DNA from: Puniceicoccales bacterium
GTDB taxonomy: Bacteria; Verrucomicrobiota; Verrucomicrobiia; Opitutales; UBA953
Length of the DNA stretch: 7,464 bases
Assembly (NCBI GenBank): GCA_031289285.1
Contig: JAITPT010000124.1
Location: forward strand, 1-7,464
Direction of reading: 5' to 3'
Shown: positions 5,313-7,464 of the stretch, one piece after another
How positions within the stretch are numbered: the first letter of the stretch is position 1
Layout: each line of letters opens with the position of its first letter
The notes under the pieces: generated by a model
Told to the model about the DNA's origin: nothing
Databases searched by the model: none
What the model saw: only the letters and a program-made list of their open reading frames with translations
Translations under genes and position numbers: made by a program

Positions 5313-5454
5313 GGCGCGGATGTTTTGCGGCGGTGGCGGTGGCGGCAACAAGAATGCGGGCGGCGCGATTTTTTTCTTTTCCAAAGCAAACCAATTCGTA
5401 GTTTGTCGCTTCTTTCAACCAACCACAACCAGCACACCCAACCTTTCTCCTGTT
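5313..5454. promoter_or_regulatory. Divergent intergenic region between the operon and the Pro-rich gene
   Basis: These 142 bp must contain promoters for the minus-strand operon and the plus-strand gene. I see no convincing -35/-10 pair in either direction. The stretch has GGCGGT-type repeats (about 5328-5346), a T-run (5369-5375), and an A/C-rich leader from 5417. AACCAACCAC at 5417-5426 recurs at 6002-6011, just ahead of the thioredoxin start. This may be chance or a shared leader element. Confidence 0.35.
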
Positions 5455-6003
5455 ATGGCAGACACACCGAAACTATCCGAACCCACCTCGCCCGCGTCGC
5501 AACCCGACCCGCTTTCCGCCCCCTCTGGCGCACCGCCTTCGCCGCCCGCTCCCGCCGTGCCGCCTGCTCCCGCTGCCGCCGCGCCGCCACCGCCTCCGGC
5601 CCCTGCGTTGAAGCCCTCGCTCTCTTCGCTGGCGTCCGCGCCCAAGGCGCAAGGCGTGTCTCTGCCGCCGCCGCCGCCGTCGTCCGCTGCGCCGACGTTC
5701 AGGCCGTCTGCAGGCACCTCGTCGCTCCCGCCGTTGCCGCCCCCGCCGCCGCCCGGCTCGCTGCCGTCGCGCCCCTTGTCGTCGAGTGGCTCGTTGCCCA
5801 TCGCTCCGAAAATCGGTGCCGCCGTGGAGACGACTAACTTTGAGTTCACCGAGACTTCCTCCAAAGAAAAAATTGGTTGGGTGCTGCTTGACTTTTTCAT
5901 CCTGCTGCTCTCGCTCCTCTTCGCGCTTTTCCTGCTCAACGAATATCTGACCATTAACGGAAACGCGCTGTTCAGCCGTCCCGACCTTTTCAACAAGTTT
6001 TAA
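5455..6003 (+). CDS. Proline-rich protein with one C-terminal membrane segment
   Basis: I do not recognise a family for this 182-residue protein. Residues 1-120 are low-complexity Pro/Ala/Ser, certainly disordered, with uninterrupted proline runs at 44-48, 71-75 and 95-100. Residues 121-139 form a more ordinary, partly acidic linker (VETTNFEFTETSSKEK). Residues 141-161 (GWVLLDFFILLLSLLFALFLL) are one strong transmembrane helix, and a 21-residue tail ends NKF. The topology resembles a tail-anchored or single-pass membrane protein with a long flexible arm, though no partner is evident. Polyproline runs of this length normally need EF-P for efficient translation. The start at 5455 is chosen because the longer open frame upstream runs antisense through hisN. 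No Shine-Dalgarno is seen. The thioredoxin gene begins 20 bp downstream. That the region is coding is supported by the clean membrane helix and the spacing; the Gly-rich frame opposite is a GC-driven shadow. Confidence 0.75.
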   Translation: MADTPKLSEPTSPASQPDPLSAPSGAPPSPPAPAVPPAPAAAAPPPPPAPALKPSLSSLASAPKAQGVSLPPPPPSSAAPTFRPSAGTSSLPPLPPPPPPGSLPSRPLSSSGSLPIAPKIGAAVETTNFEFTETSSKEKIGWVLLDFFILLLSLLFALFLLNEYLTINGNALFSRPDLFNKF

Positions 6004-6023
6004 CCAACCACTGAAAAATCCGT

Positions 6024-6353
6024 ATGTCGTCCGCCATCGCACATCTTGACAGCGCGTCCTTCGCCGACGCCCTGCGCGAAACCGAAACCTCCGTCCCGCT
6101 CGTCGTGGATTTCTGGGCACCGTGGTGCGGCCCCTGCAAGGCACTCGCGCCCATCCTTGAGGAAGTGGCGGCGGAGCTTGGCGATGCCGTCAAAATCGCC
6201 AAGGTGAACGTGGACGACAGCGAGGAGCTTGGCGCACGCTTCGGTATCCGCGCCATCCCGACGCTCCTCATCTTCAAGACAGGTGCTCTCGCCAAACGTA
6301 TCGCGGGATTGAAGTCGAAGGAGGAGCTGCTCACCGAAATCAAAAGCGCGTGA
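6024..6353 (+). CDS. trxA: Thioredoxin
   Basis: The 109-residue product is a standard single-domain thioredoxin, a cytoplasmic disulfide reductase that passes electrons from thioredoxin reductase to target proteins. The active site WAPWCGPCK is at 31-39, with redox cysteines 35 and 38. The buried Asp29 in VVDFWA and cis-Pro79 in RAIPTLLIF are both present, and the C-terminal half shows the usual VDDSEELGARFGI segment. Length is as expected for the family (about 105-110), and there is no signal peptide. The ATG at 6024 gives the normal N-terminus; no Shine-Dalgarno precedes it. It follows the Pro-rich gene by 20 bp, so the two are probably co-transcribed. Confidence 0.96.
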   Translation: MSSAIAHLDSASFADALRETETSVPLVVDFWAPWCGPCKALAPILEEVAAELGDAVKIAKVNVDDSEELGARFGIRAIPTLLIFKTGALAKRIAGLKSKEELLTEIKSA

Positions 6354-6377
6354 CGGTGCAGCCGTCTCGCCGCACCG
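6354..6377 (+). other. GC-rich stem-loop just after the thioredoxin stop
   Basis: CGGTGC (6354-6359) pairs perfectly with GCACCG (6372-6377) over a 12-base loop, starting right after the stop codon. No T-run follows directly; the nearest one is at 6429-6435, just before the next gene. It is therefore not a canonical terminator, but could slow polymerase or stabilise the upstream mRNA. Confidence 0.3.
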
Positions 6378-6449
6378 CCATCGTCTCGCCGCTCGCACCG
6401 CCGCACTTCCCCCTTTCCCCCGCGCCGTTTTTTTGTTTTCTCTGACGGC

Positions 6450-7418
6450 ATGAAGCACCTTCCGTTTTTCCGTTTCCACGCCGCCGCTGCGCTTGTGTTC
6501 GCGCTCGCGGCGGTTTTTTGCGCCGCGCCGCAGACCGCTGCCGCGACGCTCGCCGCCTCCGATTTGTTCAAAGGGAAATGTGCGGAGACCCTCACCGCAC
6601 TCACCAAAGACGCACCCGGCGGCGCAAAGTTTTTGCTCGACGGCAGCCTCATGGCGGAAAAACACCTGCGGGCTGGACGCGCCGACGCCGCCCTGCTTTT
6701 TCTGACTGACAAGGAAAAAATCGCCGAAATCCGCACGGGCGATTGGGAGGCGCGACCGGCGGCGTTTCAGGCCGTCGTCATCATCGTGAACACCCTCAAC
6801 CCCGTCGAGTCCGTTGACCTGCCATCGCTGGCGAGCATCTACGGCGCGTCGCAGACGGCGGTGCGCCACTGGCGCAACGATTGGAAGCTGCCCGTCTCCG
6901 GCACCCTGCTCGACATGACCATCTACCCGCTCTCCACGCGACACAGCCTCGGCCTCGTCACCCCGCTTTTTCGCAGCCGCGTTTTGCGCAACGCCGACTT
7001 CCGCGACTCCGTCGCCTTCCGCGCCAGCGACGCCGAGACGATGGACTTTGTGCGCGACACCTCCAACGCCATCGGGCTGCTCGCCGTGCCCCCGCCGCCG
7101 GCGGCGCTGGCGCGAAACGCCTCGGGTGCGTTGAAGACGATCGCCGTCGTCTCCCCTTTCAACGGTGCCGCCTATCTGCCCACATCGGAGAACCTCAACA
7201 ACGGTGACTACCCGCTCGCGGTGACGCTCTACTTCGTCTATCCGAAAACCAAGGCTGCGCGGGTCGCGCCTTTGTTGCGTGCAGTCTATTCTGACGCCCT
7301 TGCCGCCGCGATGCCCAGTGCGGGTTTTGTCCCCGTCCCCGCCGACCAACGCAAAGACATCTCTCGCCAGCTCGCGCCGCTCCCGCAACAGCCACCGCCC
7401 GCACCGCCCGCAAAATAG
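6450..7418 (+). CDS. Exported PstS-like substrate-binding protein
   Basis: The 322-residue product begins with a clear signal peptide (MKHLPFFRFH, then a hydrophobic stretch at about 11-25) with probable cleavage near AAA at 31-33. No lipobox Cys is placed convincingly (Cys24 in AVFCAA is a weak candidate). The mature part has the features of the PstS/phosphate-type periplasmic binding fold: GSLMAEKHLRAGRADAALLF (65-84), VIIVNTLNPVESVDLPSLASIYG (110-132), an RDTSNAIGLL segment (202-211), and the PTSENLNNGDYPLAVTLYFVYP stretch (244-265) so typical of PstS proteins. It ends in a Pro-rich tail. The ligand is inferred, and phosphate is not demonstrated; the usual phosphate-binding serines cannot be confirmed by eye. 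No pst permease genes are in the window, although the downstream side is cut off. It lies 96 bp after thioredoxin, with no Shine-Dalgarno. Confidence 0.82.
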   Translation: MKHLPFFRFHAAAALVFALAAVFCAAPQTAAATLAASDLFKGKCAETLTALTKDAPGGAKFLLDGSLMAEKHLRAGRADAALLFLTDKEKIAEIRTGDWEARPAAFQAVVIIVNTLNPVESVDLPSLASIYGASQTAVRHWRNDWKLPVSGTLLDMTIYPLSTRHSLGLVTPLFRSRVLRNADFRDSVAFRASDAETMDFVRDTSNAIGLLAVPPPPAALARNASGALKTIAVVSPFNGAAYLPTSENLNNGDYPLAVTLYFVYPKTKAARVAPLLRAVYSDALAAAMPSAGFVPVPADQRKDISRQLAPLPQQPPPAPPAK

Positions 7419-7423
7419 GCCGT

Positions 7424-7436
7424 GTGCCTCGGGCAC
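7424..7436 (+). other. Short hairpin GTGCC-TCG-GGCAC after the binding-protein gene
   Basis: A 5-bp perfect stem with a 3-base loop, 5 bases after the TAG stop, and no T-run behind it. On its own it is weak evidence for a terminator, but it lies beside a second palindrome at 7442-7462. Confidence 0.35.
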
Positions 7437-7441
7437 TCGCC

Positions 7442-7462
7442 ATAGGTCTTATAGGACCTATA
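7442..7462. repeat. Palindromic ATAGGTC / GACCTAT sequence at the window end
   Basis: ATAGGTC (7442-7448) and GACCTAT (7455-7461) form a 7-bp inverted repeat. Overlapping it, TATAGG-A-CCTATA (7450-7462) is a perfect palindrome around one A. Two alternative pairings in 21 bases suggest the start of a tandem palindromic repeat array, or the stem of a terminator, cut off by the window edge. Confidence 0.55.
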
Positions 7463-7464
7463 CG

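Noticed and set aside
5313..5384. TTG start 24 codons upstream for the hisN-like gene
   Set aside because: The extra residues are a proline run outside the family fold; ATG at 5312 gives the normal N-terminus.
5415..5996. Gly-rich frame of 193 codons opposite the proline-rich gene
   Set aside because: GGN codons are simply the complement of the CCN proline codons; the plus strand has a clean membrane helix and good gene spacing.
6000..7436. 478-codon minus-strand frame
   Set aside because: Fully antisense to thioredoxin and the PstS-like gene, both of which have firm family signatures; high GC keeps the opposite frame open.

Overview
The window is a high-GC bacterial chromosome segment with seven recognisable protein genes and two gene-poor, repeat-rich stretches. 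Sequence alone does not fix the organism. Few Shine-Dalgarno sites, a serine-palmitoyltransferase-like enzyme, and intergenic repeats containing AACCACGGATGAACACGAAT together suggest a Verrucomicrobiota (Opitutales-like) or related PVC-group genome. This is an inference, not a demonstration.

Layout. Positions 1-419 hold no convincing gene. They carry two near-identical 96-bp direct repeats and an inverted pair of the CCACGGATGAACACGAAT repeat. Next comes a divergent pair: a Dabb-domain lipoprotein (420-875, minus) and a membrane-anchored 3D-domain protein (956-1429, plus). Positions 1430-2029 form a 600-bp gene-free convergent region. It is dominated by a foldback structure with perfect 44-bp inverted arms (1434-1477 / 1916-1959), and it encloses 41-bp direct repeats and a nested palindrome. 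From 2030 to 5312 lies a compact minus-strand operon, transcribed hisN-like histidinol-phosphatase, then rlmN, then a PLP-dependent alpha-oxoamine synthase. Both gene junctions are ATGA overlaps. On the plus strand from 5455 follow a proline-rich single-pass membrane protein, thioredoxin, and an exported PstS-like substrate-binding protein. The window ends in a short palindromic sequence.

How the parts may work together. The minus-strand operon combines a metabolite phosphatase, a translation-fidelity rRNA/tRNA methyltransferase and a lipid- or cofactor-type condensing enzyme. The two overlaps imply translational coupling, not one shared pathway. The plus-strand genes are spaced 20 and 96 bp apart and may be co-transcribed; no pathway linking them is evident. 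No tRNA, rRNA, CRISPR array, transposase or integrase was found. The least explained part of the window is the mosaic repeat family at 1-362 and 1434-1959.
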